This document shows, piece by piece, positions 34,283 to 43,579 of a stretch of 64,000 nt of DNA (position 1 is the first letter of the stretch; each line of letters begins with the position of its first letter). The stretch lies in contig CAZYHZ010000007.1 of NCBI GenBank assembly GCA_964647625.1, positions 40,474 to 104,473 of the forward strand, given 5' to 3'. This stretch comes from DASRJG01 sp964647625 (GTDB taxonomy: Bacteria > Acidobacteriota > Polarisedimenticolia > Polarisedimenticolales > DASRJG01). Below the pieces are notes generated by a model. It worked only from the letters and a program-made list of their open reading frames with translations. It did no database searches and was not told where the DNA came from. Position numbers and translations under genes: made by a program.

Positions 34283-35953
34283 TCAAGGGGTTTCCGGGCG
34301 CGCGGGCTCCCGCACGAAGAGGAGCGCCCACTCGTCGGCGCCGGGAGGCGGCACGACGTGCGCGTCACCGGCCTCCGTGCGGTCCGATGGGACGCGACGT
34401 CCGGTCTTGGGGTCGAGCCACGTCCCGCGAAACGTTCCGGGGCCGAGCCGGACGGTCACCGGCCCGCCCTTCGGCAGATAGACCGCGTAAATCTCCCCGG
34501 GCTTGGCCAGACAGTAGCTGCCGGCGTCGACGAGCTCGTCGTGAGGCTCGGTTTCCCACCACGCGAAGCTCTCGAAGAACGCCTTCATGTGCGCGTATCC
34601 CTCGAGCATCGTCATCGATTCGTCGCCGCGCCCGTTCAGCCATCCGCCGCCGGTGTCGGGCCAGACGTTGGTCCCTCGACGCGCCGACTCGCCCGTCGTC
34701 TGGTATCCCCCGGCCATCGCGATGTCCCACGCCACGTGGCGCAGCGCATCGGCCGATTCCCCGTCCGGTCGCGGCGCCCAGAGCGGGTAGTGGTCTTCGT
34801 AGCCGTACTCCTCGTTCGTCTGCGGGATGATGCGACCCGTGCGCCGCTGCGCGTCCCGCTCGGCGAGCATGAACGCGTGCTGGTTCCGGTTCCAATCCTG
34901 AAACGACGTGAAGTCGAACCACGGCGCGGTTCGATCCTGGTGATCGTTGCCGTGGTTTCCGGGATGGCTGGTCGCCAGATGGCGGTACGGGTCCAGCGTC
35001 TTGATGAGCGTCCCGGTGGCGTGCGTCCAGGCGTCGTCGCGGTATTCGGACAGGTCGTCACCCAGGTCCCACGTGATGTTCGAAAACGCCGAAAAGCGGG
35101 CGACCGCGTACTGGATGAAACGCCGCTCGTCCTGGCTTCCGGCCACGGGATGAACCCGGCCGTCGTTCATGTCGAGCACGAGGGAGACGATGATGTCGTT
35201 GTCGCGGGCGCAGCGCAGCGCGTGATCGAACTTCGTCCAGTACTCGAGGTTGAAGCGGGTGTAGTCGAATCCGGGGTGGTAGACGTCCTCCGGGTGCGCC
35301 GCCGGCCACGGCTCGATCAGGTTGGTCCAGCTGTAGCCCGCGATCGCGGGCTCGCCGTACATGAGGTAGGACCGCCCGGCGATCGTCACCCGCACGCGGT
35401 TGACCGAAAGGCGGTGCAGTCGCCCGAGCGCCGCCCGGATGATCGCCTCGTCGCGCCAGCCGATCAGCCAGTACGCGGTCGTTCCGTTGAAGAAGTAGTG
35501 CTCGCCCGTCCCCTCCCAGACGAAGTGGAACGGGTGCGCGGCATCGACGCGGATCGGACCCCGCCTTCGGCCGTCGGTCGCGCGAAGGGTCCCTCGGAAT
35601 TCGCGCGTCGACCGTCCCTGGCGGTACTCGACGGTGTAGGCGTAATCGCCGGGAGCGGGCGGCATGAACCGGATACGGAAAACGTCGCCGCCGGCCGAGT
35701 CGCAGAACCCCGGCACGTGCCACTCGTGCTTTCCGTCGGACGAGCGGAACGTCCCGCTGAGCGCCGCATCTTCGAACGGGCTCCGCGCGCGAGGCCAGGA
35801 CACCTCCGCCGTGATCTCGACGAAGTCGTAGGCGTCGACGGTCGCGGACGACTGCGAGAACGAGACGCGCGACGGCGCGGCGCTGCAGCCGGCGATCGCG
35901 GCCACGATGAGCCCGGCGCCGGCCGGAAGCGCGATCCCGCGGCGGGCCGGCAC
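34283..35953 (-). CDS. Glycoside-hydrolase-like lipoprotein (DUF5060/DUF4038 type)
   Basis: A 556-residue lipoprotein with lipobox AIAGC near residue 23. The N-terminal beta domain (SVSFSQSS-like region to RFMPPAPGDYAYTVEY) matches the DUF5060 pattern. The central TIM-barrel-like part begins PFHFVWEGTGEHYFFNGTTAYWL and contains NITWDLGDDLSE and IPQTNEEYGYEDHY. A C-terminal beta domain with GTFRGTWLDPKTGR recalls the putative collagen-binding domain that closes DUF4038 proteins. Acidic residues in NEEYG and WDLGDD are plausible catalytic residues. The GTG start lies 4 bp after the glycosyltransferase stop. A role in trimming the exported glycan is inferred from context. Confidence 0.75.
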   Translation of the reverse strand: MPARRGIALPAGAGLIVAAIAGCSAAPSRVSFSQSSATVDAYDFVEITAEVSWPRARSPFEDAALSGTFRSSDGKHEWHVPGFCDSAGGDVFRIRFMPPAPGDYAYTVEYRQGRSTREFRGTLRATDGRRRGPIRVDAAHPFHFVWEGTGEHYFFNGTTAYWLIGWRDEAIIRAALGRLHRLSVNRVRVTIAGRSYLMYGEPAIAGYSWTNLIEPWPAAHPEDVYHPGFDYTRFNLEYWTKFDHALRCARDNDIIVSLVLDMNDGRVHPVAGSQDERRFIQYAVARFSAFSNITWDLGDDLSEYRDDAWTHATGTLIKTLDPYRHLATSHPGNHGNDHQDRTAPWFDFTSFQDWNRNQHAFMLAERDAQRRTGRIIPQTNEEYGYEDHYPLWAPRPDGESADALRHVAWDIAMAGGYQTTGESARRGTNVWPDTGGGWLNGRGDESMTMLEGYAHMKAFFESFAWWETEPHDELVDAGSYCLAKPGEIYAVYLPKGGPVTVRLGPGTFRGTWLDPKTGRRVPSDRTEAGDAHVVPPPGADEWALLFVREPARPETP

Positions 35954-35957
35954 GCGC

Positions 35958-36944
35958 TCAGGACCCGTGGCGACGAAGGCGGGCCGCCGTGTTCAACGGA
36001 TTCAAGACGCGGTCGATCAGCGCGCGAACGGCCGCGGTCGCGATCCGCCCGCGACGGAGCTCGGTGGGGACGACCGCGAGGCCTTCGACCTGGAGGCTCC
36101 AGAAGGCTCGCGGCATGAAGCGCCAGACGTAGTCGCCGAGCGACCGGTAGTACGCGTCGTCGAGGGCGCGCAGCCTCGCGGCGTACTCGGCTTTCGTGAG
36201 ATATCGGGGCCCGAACTTCTCGATCATGATCCGCTCGGTCAGCAGGCGGCTGTTGAACCCTTTCCGCCGTGTCGTGATCGAGTCGTTGCTGCGGCGCGTG
36301 AACGTGAGGACCTGGTGGACGAATGCGAAATCGGATTCCCCCAGCACCTCCATGCACGCCTCGACGTCGCAAAACGTGTTCTGCTCGTTGTAGAACGCCG
36401 GCCGCGCCCGGACGAGATCGGCGCGGATGAGCGTCGCGGTCGGCGACCCCGTCACGTAGAGCCCGTCGAGCAGGTACCGCCGGCAGATCTCCCGCCCCGC
36501 CAGCACGGTCTCGGTGTACGGAAGGCCCGTGAGGAACACCTGCTTCTCGAGGAGCGTGTAGGCGCCGACGACCCCGACGTTCGGGTGAGCCGCCGCGAGA
36601 TCGACCATGCGCTTCAGACATTCCGAGAAGATCCAGTCGTCGGCCTGCACGATCTTGCAGTAGTCGGCGCGGGGGTCGATCGCCCGGAGCGCGCGGTTGT
36701 GGTTCTCGATCTGGCCGACGTGATCGGCGTTTTCGAGGACGCGAATGCGCGGATCGTTCTTGGCGAACGACTCGACGATCTCGCGCGAGCGGTCCGTGCT
36801 CCGATTGTCGAGGAGCACGTACTCGAAGTTCGGATACGACTGTTCCAGGACGCTGCGGATGCACTCGGCCAGGTAGTCGGCCGTGTTGTAGAACGGGGTG
36901 ACGACCGAGACGAACGGCCGGGCCGTCGAACCCGAGGCGTTCAT
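35958..36944 (-). CDS. Family 2 glycosyltransferase
   Basis: A 328-residue cytoplasmic GT-A enzyme. SVVTPFYNTADYLAECIRSV opens the fold. DNRSTDRS holds the nucleotide-binding Asp and QADDW supplies the metal-binding DD pair. C-terminal residues up to about 325 include hydrophobic and basic segments near the membrane. It sits between the ABC exporter ATPase (6 bp) and the hydrolase-like lipoprotein (4 bp) in one operon. It would add a sugar to the lipid-linked glycan; donor and linkage cannot be told. Confidence 0.9.
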   Translation of the reverse strand: MNASGSTARPFVSVVTPFYNTADYLAECIRSVLEQSYPNFEYVLLDNRSTDRSREIVESFAKNDPRIRVLENADHVGQIENHNRALRAIDPRADYCKIVQADDWIFSECLKRMVDLAAAHPNVGVVGAYTLLEKQVFLTGLPYTETVLAGREICRRYLLDGLYVTGSPTATLIRADLVRARPAFYNEQNTFCDVEACMEVLGESDFAFVHQVLTFTRRSNDSITTRRKGFNSRLLTERIMIEKFGPRYLTKAEYAARLRALDDAYYRSLGDYVWRFMPRAFWSLQVEGLAVVPTELRRGRIATAAVRALIDRVLNPLNTAARLRRHGS

Positions 36945-36950
36945 CGGGGT

Positions 36951-38204
36951 CTACGCCGGACCGGCCCGTCGCGAGGGAGCGGCGGCGGCGATCGGATCCG
37001 GGTCCCTGGTTTCGATCTCGCACGAGAGCAATTTGGGGTGGAGATCCAGGAGCCCCCGGACTTTCGGCGCGCCCACCACGAAGAACGTCGCCGCGCCGAC
37101 CCAGCGATCGTACGGCAGGTTCGTCACGTAACGGTGCAGGAACGCGTTGACGTGATAACCGCCCTCGGCGAGCCCGAGGTCGAGCTCGAACGTGCAGGTC
37201 AACGAGTCTCCGGCGTCGAGGGACAGCGCGCCGCGCCCCAGCCGCTGCGTGCACGTGTCGAAGATCGGGTACTGGTTGTCGTCGACCACCTGGATGACGA
37301 CGCTCATGTCCTCGAATCGCTTCTTTGCCCGCGCCTGCACGGTGACGCGGATCTTGCCGCTCGAGTCGAACTCGATCCGCGGCCCGGCCCCGTCGTGGAG
37401 CGTCACGTGCGTGATCATGATGTTCCGCTCGGCGTTGGCCCGGTCCGCGCGCGCGTGGCCCATGTATTCGCGGATGACCTCCGCGGTCGGCCCGAGGGCC
37501 CGGACGGCGCCTTTCTCGATGAACACGCTCCGCTGGCAGAGGTTCGTCACCGCGCGGAGATTGTGGGACACGAAGACGACCGTCGCGCCGTTCGCGATCA
37601 CCTCGTTCATCCGCTCGACGCACTTGCGCTGGAAGAGGTAATCCCCCACGCTCAGGACCTCGTCGACGAGCAGCACGTCCGGATCGACGTGCGCAGCGAC
37701 GGAAAATCCCAGCCGCGCGAACATCCCCGACGAGTACCGCTTGACGGGTGTGTCGAGGAATTCCTCGAGACCGGAAAACGCGACGATCGCGTCGAAGCGC
37801 TGCCGGATCTCCTCGCGCCGAAGGCCGAGGATCGTCCCGTTCAAAAAGATGTTCTCCCGGCCGGTGAGGTCGGGATGGAAGCCCGCGCCGACCTCGATGA
37901 GCGCCGACAATCGCCCGGTCACGCGAATCGAGCCGGAGGTTGGGCGCATGATCCCCGTGAGCAGCTTGAGCATGGTGCTCTTTCCCGCGCCGTTGGCCCC
38001 GACGATCCCGAACGCCTCGCCCCGGTTCACGTCGAAGGAGACGTCCCGGAGCGCCCAGAACTCGCGCTCCTCGAGGCTCTTCCGGTCGCCGCGCCGCCCG
38101 ATCCGTTTCGCGATGGCGGGCAGGAGGTCGCGGAGCGAGTCGTACAGCTCGCCTTTCTTGAACTTCTTGAAGACGTTCTGGACCTGGAGAACGGGAGATC
38201 CCAC
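36951..38204 (-). CDS. Wzt-like polysaccharide ABC exporter ATPase with C-terminal glycan-binding domain
   Basis: A 417-residue ATPase. GTG 38204 follows GAGG by 7 bases and lies 8 bp after the permease stop. The nucleotide-binding domain has Walker A GANGAGKST, the signature region YSSGMFARLGFSVA and Walker B VLLVDEVLSVGD, with FVSHNLRAV after it. Residues about 275-405 form a beta domain (ITHVTLHDGAGPRIEFDSSG ... GGYHVNAFLHRYV) as in Wzt proteins that recognise the end of the O-polysaccharide. It pairs with the adjacent Wzm-like permease to export a lipid-linked glycan across the inner membrane. Confidence 0.93.
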   Translation of the reverse strand: MGSPVLQVQNVFKKFKKGELYDSLRDLLPAIAKRIGRRGDRKSLEEREFWALRDVSFDVNRGEAFGIVGANGAGKSTMLKLLTGIMRPTSGSIRVTGRLSALIEVGAGFHPDLTGRENIFLNGTILGLRREEIRQRFDAIVAFSGLEEFLDTPVKRYSSGMFARLGFSVAAHVDPDVLLVDEVLSVGDYLFQRKCVERMNEVIANGATVVFVSHNLRAVTNLCQRSVFIEKGAVRALGPTAEVIREYMGHARADRANAERNIMITHVTLHDGAGPRIEFDSSGKIRVTVQARAKKRFEDMSVVIQVVDDNQYPIFDTCTQRLGRGALSLDAGDSLTCTFELDLGLAEGGYHVNAFLHRYVTNLPYDRWVGAATFFVVGAPKVRGLLDLHPKLLSCEIETRDPDPIAAAAPSRRAGPA

Positions 38205-38212
38205 GGCCGGCC

Positions 38213-39073
38213 TCAGACGCTCTCGGCGAACCGGGGTTCGAGCCTCTTGAACACCAGGATGGCGCCGACGAGCATCACCACGGAAAACGTCAGGCTGTAC
38301 GCCAGCCAGCCGTCGGCCGGGCTGCTGTGGTGGATGACCGCCATCGACAGCGCCTCGAGCAGCGGCGACACGGGATTGAGGAGCAGGAGCGGCGCCCAGC
38401 GGCCGAGGAAGGACGCGTCGTAGAACACCGGCGTGAAGAAGATCGCGAAGGTCAGGAGGACCTCGACGATGTACTTGACGTCCCGGAAGAACAGGCTGGC
38501 CGCGGACAGCAGGATCGCCGCGCCGACGGCCAGCATGAGGATGCCGAGCAGCAGGAGGGGCACCCACAGCAGGTGAAGGCTGACGCCGTTGCGCGCGATC
38601 GCGAGCAGGATCGTGATGACGACGGACGCCACGAGAAAGTCGAAGAACTGCGACGCCACGGCCGAAAGCGGGAAGATGAGCCGCGGCAGATAGATTTTCG
38701 TCACGAGCGTCGTGTTGGTGACGAGGCTGTTCGTTCCGAACCGGACCGCCGCCACGATGAACGCCCACGGCGCGGCCTTCACCGTGACCGAGCTCAAGTC
38801 GCTGATCTGGATCGGCTGTCCGGAGAGCGTCGCGAATGCCGTGCGCACGATCACGCCGGCCGAGACGATGACGAGCGGCATGAGGATCGCCCACAGGATG
38901 CCGATGACCGATTGCTTGTAGCGGATTCGCAGCTCGCGCCAGGTGATCATGTAGAGGAGGTCGCGGCGATCGACGATCTCGCGCACGGCGTCATGGAGCA
39001 CGCGCATCGGATGAAACGACTCGTCCAGCTGCATCGTGGCGACGGCGTTGTGCGTGTCGGCGGCGGGCTTCAT
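38213..39073 (-). CDS. Wzm-like polysaccharide ABC exporter permease
   Basis: A 286-residue ABC-2 permease. ATG 39073 overlaps the stop of the upstream gene (ATGA). After a cytoplasmic start comes LLYMITWRELRIRYKQSVIG, the hallmark of this family, then six hydrophobic segments (e.g. ILWAILMPLVIVSAGVIV, FFDFLVASVVITILLAI). The Wzt-like ATPase follows immediately. Together they would flip a completed polysaccharide to the periplasm. Confidence 0.92.
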   Translation of the reverse strand: MKPAADTHNAVATMQLDESFHPMRVLHDAVREIVDRRDLLYMITWRELRIRYKQSVIGILWAILMPLVIVSAGVIVRTAFATLSGQPIQISDLSSVTVKAAPWAFIVAAVRFGTNSLVTNTTLVTKIYLPRLIFPLSAVASQFFDFLVASVVITILLAIARNGVSLHLLWVPLLLLGILMLAVGAAILLSAASLFFRDVKYIVEVLLTFAIFFTPVFYDASFLGRWAPLLLLNPVSPLLEALSMAVIHHSSPADGWLAYSLTFSVVMLVGAILVFKRLEPRFAESV

Positions 39074-40089
39074 GATCGCACCGGATCGGCGGCCGGGGCC
39101 GGTCCCGGCTCGTCGACGCGCTCGAGCCAGATCTCCCGCCAGAACGGATAGAGGTTGCGCGAACAGAACAGGCGGTCCTTGCTGAGGTATCCCCCGCAGT
39201 AGGCGCCTTCGAGGATGATGCAGTCGCGGAGCGAGAGCATCTTCCCGGTGCGGTCGTGAATGATCCGGTCGGCCCGCCTCAACACTCGGAACTCCCGCCC
39301 GCAGTACGGAGTCATCTCGACGTCGAACCGCATTCCGCGATTGCGGCATTCCCGATCCAGGGTCGCCAGGATCTCCCGCTTCGGCTTCACCCGGACTCGA
39401 TCGCCTGCAACGAGATTGAGCGTTTCGCTCGGAGTCTTCTTCAGGCGACCGGCGACATGAGGATACAGCCGGACTCCGAATCGGCCGAATCGCCGCGCCA
39501 CGACGTTGTAGGCGGCGATCGTGATCGTGCGGAGAAACACTCCGATTCCGACGTTTCCGGTCCGCAGCTCTCTCAGGTACTGGCCCGGATCCCACCACGG
39601 AATCGGCGTTCCGAAGCGCTGCAGCTCCGTGGCCTGGCAGACGTAGCGAACGCCCTCCTCGGGAGGGGTCGCGGGGCGGCGCGTCGTCCGCAGGAGAGAC
39701 TCCGGCACCGATGGGGCGGGAGCTGCGACGGGTATCGACCGAACGGCCGTGGCCGCACCCTCGTCGACCCGCTCGAGCCAGGCTTCCTTCCAATAGAAGA
39801 GGCAGCCGTACTGGCACCCGTCGTGGAACTCGCCTCCGCAGCGCAGGTTCTCGAGGTGGACGACGTCCTTGAGGCGGAGCGACGTGTACTTCCCCACGGT
39901 ATCGCAGGTCTTGTCGGCACGACTCTGGACCCGGAGTTTCCGCCCACAGCTCGCCAGCATCTCGGGCATGAAAGGAAGCCCTTCGAGCCTCCCCTCGGCG
40001 TCGAGCGTCGCGAGGATCTCCTCCTGGGACTTGACCTCGACCCATTCCCCGGCGCGCAGCGCCAGCGCCGGTTGCGTAGCGTCAGCCAT
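39070..40089 (-). CDS. Conserved-looking hypothetical with two copies of an ~80-residue Cys-containing domain
   Basis: 339 residues from ATG 40089, which follows GAGGGG. Two related domains lie at the N- and C-terminus. Each reads roughly V-E-V-K-S/P-x-x-E-I-L-A-T-L-D, then an x-x-C-G-R-x-x-R-V block, R-A-D-K/R, a G-K-x-x-x-L-x-D block and F-W-K/R-E-x-W-L-E-R-V-D. Cys residues recur (ASCGRK, RCGGEF / PYCGRE, YCGGYL). A helical linker separates them. No enzyme motif is visible, and an SH3-like or metal-binding fold is a guess. It is co-translated with the Wzm-like permease, so it probably acts in glycan synthesis or export. Confidence 0.7.
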   Translation of the reverse strand: MADATQPALALRAGEWVEVKSQEEILATLDAEGRLEGLPFMPEMLASCGRKLRVQSRADKTCDTVGKYTSLRLKDVVHLENLRCGGEFHDGCQYGCLFYWKEAWLERVDEGAATAVRSIPVAAPAPSVPESLLRTTRRPATPPEEGVRYVCQATELQRFGTPIPWWDPGQYLRELRTGNVGIGVFLRTITIAAYNVVARRFGRFGVRLYPHVAGRLKKTPSETLNLVAGDRVRVKPKREILATLDRECRNRGMRFDVEMTPYCGREFRVLRRADRIIHDRTGKMLSLRDCIILEGAYCGGYLSKDRLFCSRNLYPFWREIWLERVDEPGPAPAADPVRS

Positions 40090-40191
40090 CGCCCCTCGCT
40101 CCGATGGAATCAATGAAAACCGCGGTGAGACGAAAAAAGTAATTCCTCGCCATTGTAGGTCAAGCGAATATAGAACGAAGATCCGGCGGGC

Positions 40192-41256
40192 TCAATGAGC
40201 CGCCTTGAGGATTTCGGCCGCGTTCGCAGCAATTCGTCCCCAGTCGTGGGCCGTGCTGAACTCGCGCGCGGCGCGTGCGGCCTCCCAGGGGTCGAGGCGG
40301 CGCGCGGCCGCGAGCGCCTCCGCGGCCGAGGCATCGCCGCCTTCGGGATCGAACGTCAAGACGAAGGGCTGGTCCAAGAGCGAGCGGAACAGCCCGAGTC
40401 GCGGCGCGACGATCGGCTTTCCGAACGTCGCCGCGAGATAAACGACGCCGGACGTGTAGACCTCGCGATACGGCGCGGCCACGCAGTCGCATGCGGCGAT
40501 CCACATCGCCACGCGATCGTCCGGCACGCTCTCCGCAGTCAGCTCGAGACGAACGCGGGGATCGCGGGCCGCGATCGCTCGCAGCTCGCTCGAGTGGGCT
40601 TCATCCTTGCTCTGCCCGACGATGTAGAGCCGCGAGTCCGGATCGTTCGTGCGTGCGAGAGCACGCGCCGCGATGTCGGCGCCCTTGTACGGCCGGACCT
40701 GCCCGAAGACGAGAAACACGTAACCGTCGGGCGGAAGGCCGAGCTGCCGGCGCGCCACCCCGCGGTCGAGCCGGTGCGGATACACGGGCTCGTAATTTCC
40801 GTGCGGGACGACGTGGACGCCCCTCTTGCGCAGGAAGTGCCTCCGAAGGTCGTCGCGCGCGGCGGGAAAGGTCACGAAGATCGTGTTGACGTTCTGCGCG
40901 AAGACGAACCGGCACATCCACTCGGACAGCCGTCCCTGCCTCTCGTGCGGGTAGAGGTTGTGCATCGTCCACAGAATCCGGTAGCCCAGGGCGCGCGCGA
41001 GCCTCATCTTCATGAAGAATTTCGTCATCGCGATCGGCGACCGGTTTCCCTGGGCATCGGAGTAGTCGAACGACGGCCAGTGAAAGTGGAGAAAATCGAT
41101 CCGGCCGCGTTGCTCGCGAAGCCAGTGCTGGCCGAAGTAGTCGCTCCGGACGTAATCGATGCCGTGGTCCCTCAGATGGTCGTAGAAGAGGGTCAGATAC
41201 GGATTCCCCGGGAACGGATTCGGGAACGCGCTGATCGTCGGACGGCGATCGGTCAT
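40192..41256 (-). CDS. Family 4-like glycosyltransferase
   Basis: A 354-residue GT-B enzyme. ATG 41256 overlaps the previous stop (ATGA). The N-terminal half has HFHWPSFDYSDAQG and ILWTMHNLYPHE. The C-terminal Rossmann half has VFGQVRPYKGADIAARAL, LYIVGQSKDE and the donor-site block AAPYREVYTSGVVYLAATFG, where the usual acidic pair is partly replaced. It lies in a run of glycosyltransferases transcribed together. Sugar specificity is unknown. Confidence 0.85.
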   Translation of the reverse strand: MTDRRPTISAFPNPFPGNPYLTLFYDHLRDHGIDYVRSDYFGQHWLREQRGRIDFLHFHWPSFDYSDAQGNRSPIAMTKFFMKMRLARALGYRILWTMHNLYPHERQGRLSEWMCRFVFAQNVNTIFVTFPAARDDLRRHFLRKRGVHVVPHGNYEPVYPHRLDRGVARRQLGLPPDGYVFLVFGQVRPYKGADIAARALARTNDPDSRLYIVGQSKDEAHSSELRAIAARDPRVRLELTAESVPDDRVAMWIAACDCVAAPYREVYTSGVVYLAATFGKPIVAPRLGLFRSLLDQPFVLTFDPEGGDASAAEALAAARRLDPWEAARAAREFSTAHDWGRIAANAAEILKAAH

Positions 41257-42368
41257 CGATGCCCGCGCCGGACGCCGGATTCGGTCGCGTAGATCTCGAG
41301 AAGGCGGTCGACGGTCGATTCGATCGCGTAACGCTCGAGAAAGGTTCGACGGATCGCCGCACCCCATTCCTTCCGAGACTCGTCGCTCGCGAGCAGCTCG
41401 GCGATCCGATCCGCGAGCAGGCTCTCCGCATCGGGGGGAACGAGCCATCGGCACGAGCCCAGCGCTTCGGGCAGCCCTCCCACGCTCGTGCCGGCGACGG
41501 CGACGCCCGAGCGCATGGCTTCCAGCATGACCATCGGGAGACCTTCGGAATCCGAGGGAATGACGAGGATGTCGAGACCGGCCACGAGACGATCGCCGTG
41601 AGGCACCGGGCGCACGAGGGCGAGCTTCGGCCCCGACGTGAGCGCCGCGGCCTGGGCCGCCACGGCGGATTCCAGCGATCCGGCTCCCACGATGACGGCG
41701 GCGACAGGCCGGCCGACGACGCGCCCGGGCAGCCGGGAGACGAGACGGAGAAATCGATCCGGACGCTTGACGTGCTCGAGCCGTCCGACGAACCCGACGA
41801 GAAGCGCGTCGCCGGCTCCGCACGCGTCGAGCAGCTCGTCCCGCGCGGACGCGGGCGCCGCCGTCGGGATGCCGTTCGGAACGACGTAGACGCCGCGCCG
41901 GACGCCCCGGAGGGATCGCGCGAGGCTCTCGGAGACCGCGATCCAGGTCGACCCCGCCCAGTCCGCCACGGCGGCGTCGGCCCAGGCTCCGATCGTCGTG
42001 CGGGCGGACGTCCAGTCCCTCGCGGGCTGCAAGCCGTGCGCGGTGCGTACGTGAATCGAGCCGGCTCGTGCCGCCGCCCACGCCCCCAGGACGTTCTCCT
42101 TGTAGCGGTGCGTGTGAATCACGTCGGCATCGAATTGCCGGGCGATCGCCGAGACCGAGCGAGCGATCTCGACGAAGCCGCGCTCCGCCTCGGGGAGGAC
42201 GTCGGTGCGCACGCCCGCCGCTCGCAAGGTGTCCGCGAGCGTCCCTTCGTTGAGAAGAATCGCACGCACATCGTGGCCTTTGCGCATGTTCGTCTCGCGC
42301 ACGATGTGGCCGATGGACACCTCCGCCCCCGCCCAGAGATCGCCCGAGGCGACGTGCAGGATTCTCAC
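41253..42368 (-). CDS. Family 4 glycosyltransferase
   Basis: A 371-residue GT-B enzyme from GTG 42368 (RILHVASGDLWAGAE at the N-terminus; a longer frame overlaps the divergent neighbour). The acceptor half has DVIHTHRYKENVLGA. The donor half has LVGFVGRLEHVKRPDRFLRL and the EX7E element PSDSEGLPMVMLEAMRSG. Its start is only 20 bp from the start of the opposing glycosyltransferase gene. It is translationally coupled to the next glycosyltransferase downstream. Confidence 0.87.
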   Translation of the reverse strand: MRILHVASGDLWAGAEVSIGHIVRETNMRKGHDVRAILLNEGTLADTLRAAGVRTDVLPEAERGFVEIARSVSAIARQFDADVIHTHRYKENVLGAWAAARAGSIHVRTAHGLQPARDWTSARTTIGAWADAAVADWAGSTWIAVSESLARSLRGVRRGVYVVPNGIPTAAPASARDELLDACGAGDALLVGFVGRLEHVKRPDRFLRLVSRLPGRVVGRPVAAVIVGAGSLESAVAAQAAALTSGPKLALVRPVPHGDRLVAGLDILVIPSDSEGLPMVMLEAMRSGVAVAGTSVGGLPEALGSCRWLVPPDAESLLADRIAELLASDESRKEWGAAIRRTFLERYAIESTVDRLLEIYATESGVRRGHR

Positions 42369-42388
42369 GGTGTTAGCATCCGCCGGCG

Positions 42389-43579
42389 ATGCCGAAGGTT
42401 TCCGAGATGCTTCGCGAGCGTGGGATCGTGGCATTCGGGGACGTCGACTGGAACGGCGTCTGGTATTCCCGGCACCAGATCCTCTCCCGGCTCGCGCACG
42501 AATGCCCGGTCCTCGTCGTCGGCCGGCCGTTCGAGGCGCGCGCGGTCGTGACGTTCAAGGCCGAAGGCGCGACCGGGCCGCAACCGGTTGCCGACGGGCT
42601 GTGGTCGTATCGCGCGCCGCGTCATGCGGCGCAAGTGTACCGGCCCGCTTGGCTCGGCCGCGCCACCGCCCGTCTGAGATCGGCGGATCTTCAATCGACC
42701 TGGCGGCGGCTCGGCATGCGCCACCCGGTCTACTACGTCTTCCTTCCGGAATTCGAGCGCGAGCTGTCGCAGCTTCCGCCGTCGGTCGTCTGCTACCACT
42801 GCTACGACAAGTACGACGCCTACGTCGGAGGCGATCCGGCGGCTGCCGAGCGCGCCGAGGCGAAGCTCCTCGCAAGGGCGGACGTCGTCTTCGCCGCCTC
42901 GACGGCGCTCGCGAGCGACCTTTCGGCGCGCGGCGGCCGAAACGTTCACTTCGTCCCACACGCGGTCGACGCGCGCGCGTTCGCGACGTCGTCCCCGGCC
43001 CCGCTCGATCTCGACGCGATCCCCCGCCCGCGGATCGGCTACGTCGCGAGGATGGACGAGCGGATCGACGTCGCGACGCTCGAGGCGGTCGCCTCGCAGC
43101 GGCCGGACTGGTCGGTCGTGATCATCGGCCCGGAGGCCTTCCAGACGCCCTCCGGCTGGGAAAGCTGGCGGCGCCTGTCGGCGCACGCGAACGTGCATCG
43201 TCTCGGGGGAAAGCCTCAGTCGTCCATCCCCGCATACCTCGCCGGGCTCGACGCCGGGCTGCTCTGCTACCGACGGGACAACTGGGGGCGGTGGGTGCAG
43301 CCGATCAAGGCGTACGAGTATCTCGCCGCGGGAATCAGCGTTCTCTCGTCGGACATCGAAGCGGCGAGCGGATTCGGCGACCTCGTGCGCGTCTGCCGGA
43401 GCGAAGCCGATTGGGTCCAGGGGATCGAGGCGGCGCTGCGAGAGGACGGCCCCGAAGCGCGGGAGCGGCGATTGGCGTTCGCGCGGGACAACTCCTGGGA
43501 GGACCGCGCCGCGTCGATCGTACGCATCCTCGGGAGCACACTCGCTCATCGGGCGCCGCCACCGAGAAGCTCCTGGTAG
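42389..43579 (+). CDS. Glycosyltransferase (TuaH-like), on the opposite strand within the locus
   Basis: A 396-residue GT-B-type protein. FGDVDWNGVWYSRHQILSRL resembles the opening of TuaH-like transferases. VVCYHCYDKYDAYVG, DVVFAASTALASDL, PRIGYVARMDERIDVATLEA and GRWVQPIKAYEYLAAG give the donor-site pattern. It is the only plus-strand gene in the long minus-strand glycan block, starting 20 bp from its divergent neighbour and overlapping the next opposing gene by 34 bp at its end. That implies an inversion or a late insertion, with its own promoter inside neighbouring coding sequence. Confidence 0.85.
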   Translation: MPKVSEMLRERGIVAFGDVDWNGVWYSRHQILSRLAHECPVLVVGRPFEARAVVTFKAEGATGPQPVADGLWSYRAPRHAAQVYRPAWLGRATARLRSADLQSTWRRLGMRHPVYYVFLPEFERELSQLPPSVVCYHCYDKYDAYVGGDPAAAERAEAKLLARADVVFAASTALASDLSARGGRNVHFVPHAVDARAFATSSPAPLDLDAIPRPRIGYVARMDERIDVATLEAVASQRPDWSVVIIGPEAFQTPSGWESWRRLSAHANVHRLGGKPQSSIPAYLAGLDAGLLCYRRDNWGRWVQPIKAYEYLAAGISVLSSDIEAASGFGDLVRVCRSEADWVQGIEAALREDGPEARERRLAFARDNSWEDRAASIVRILGSTLAHRAPPPRSSW

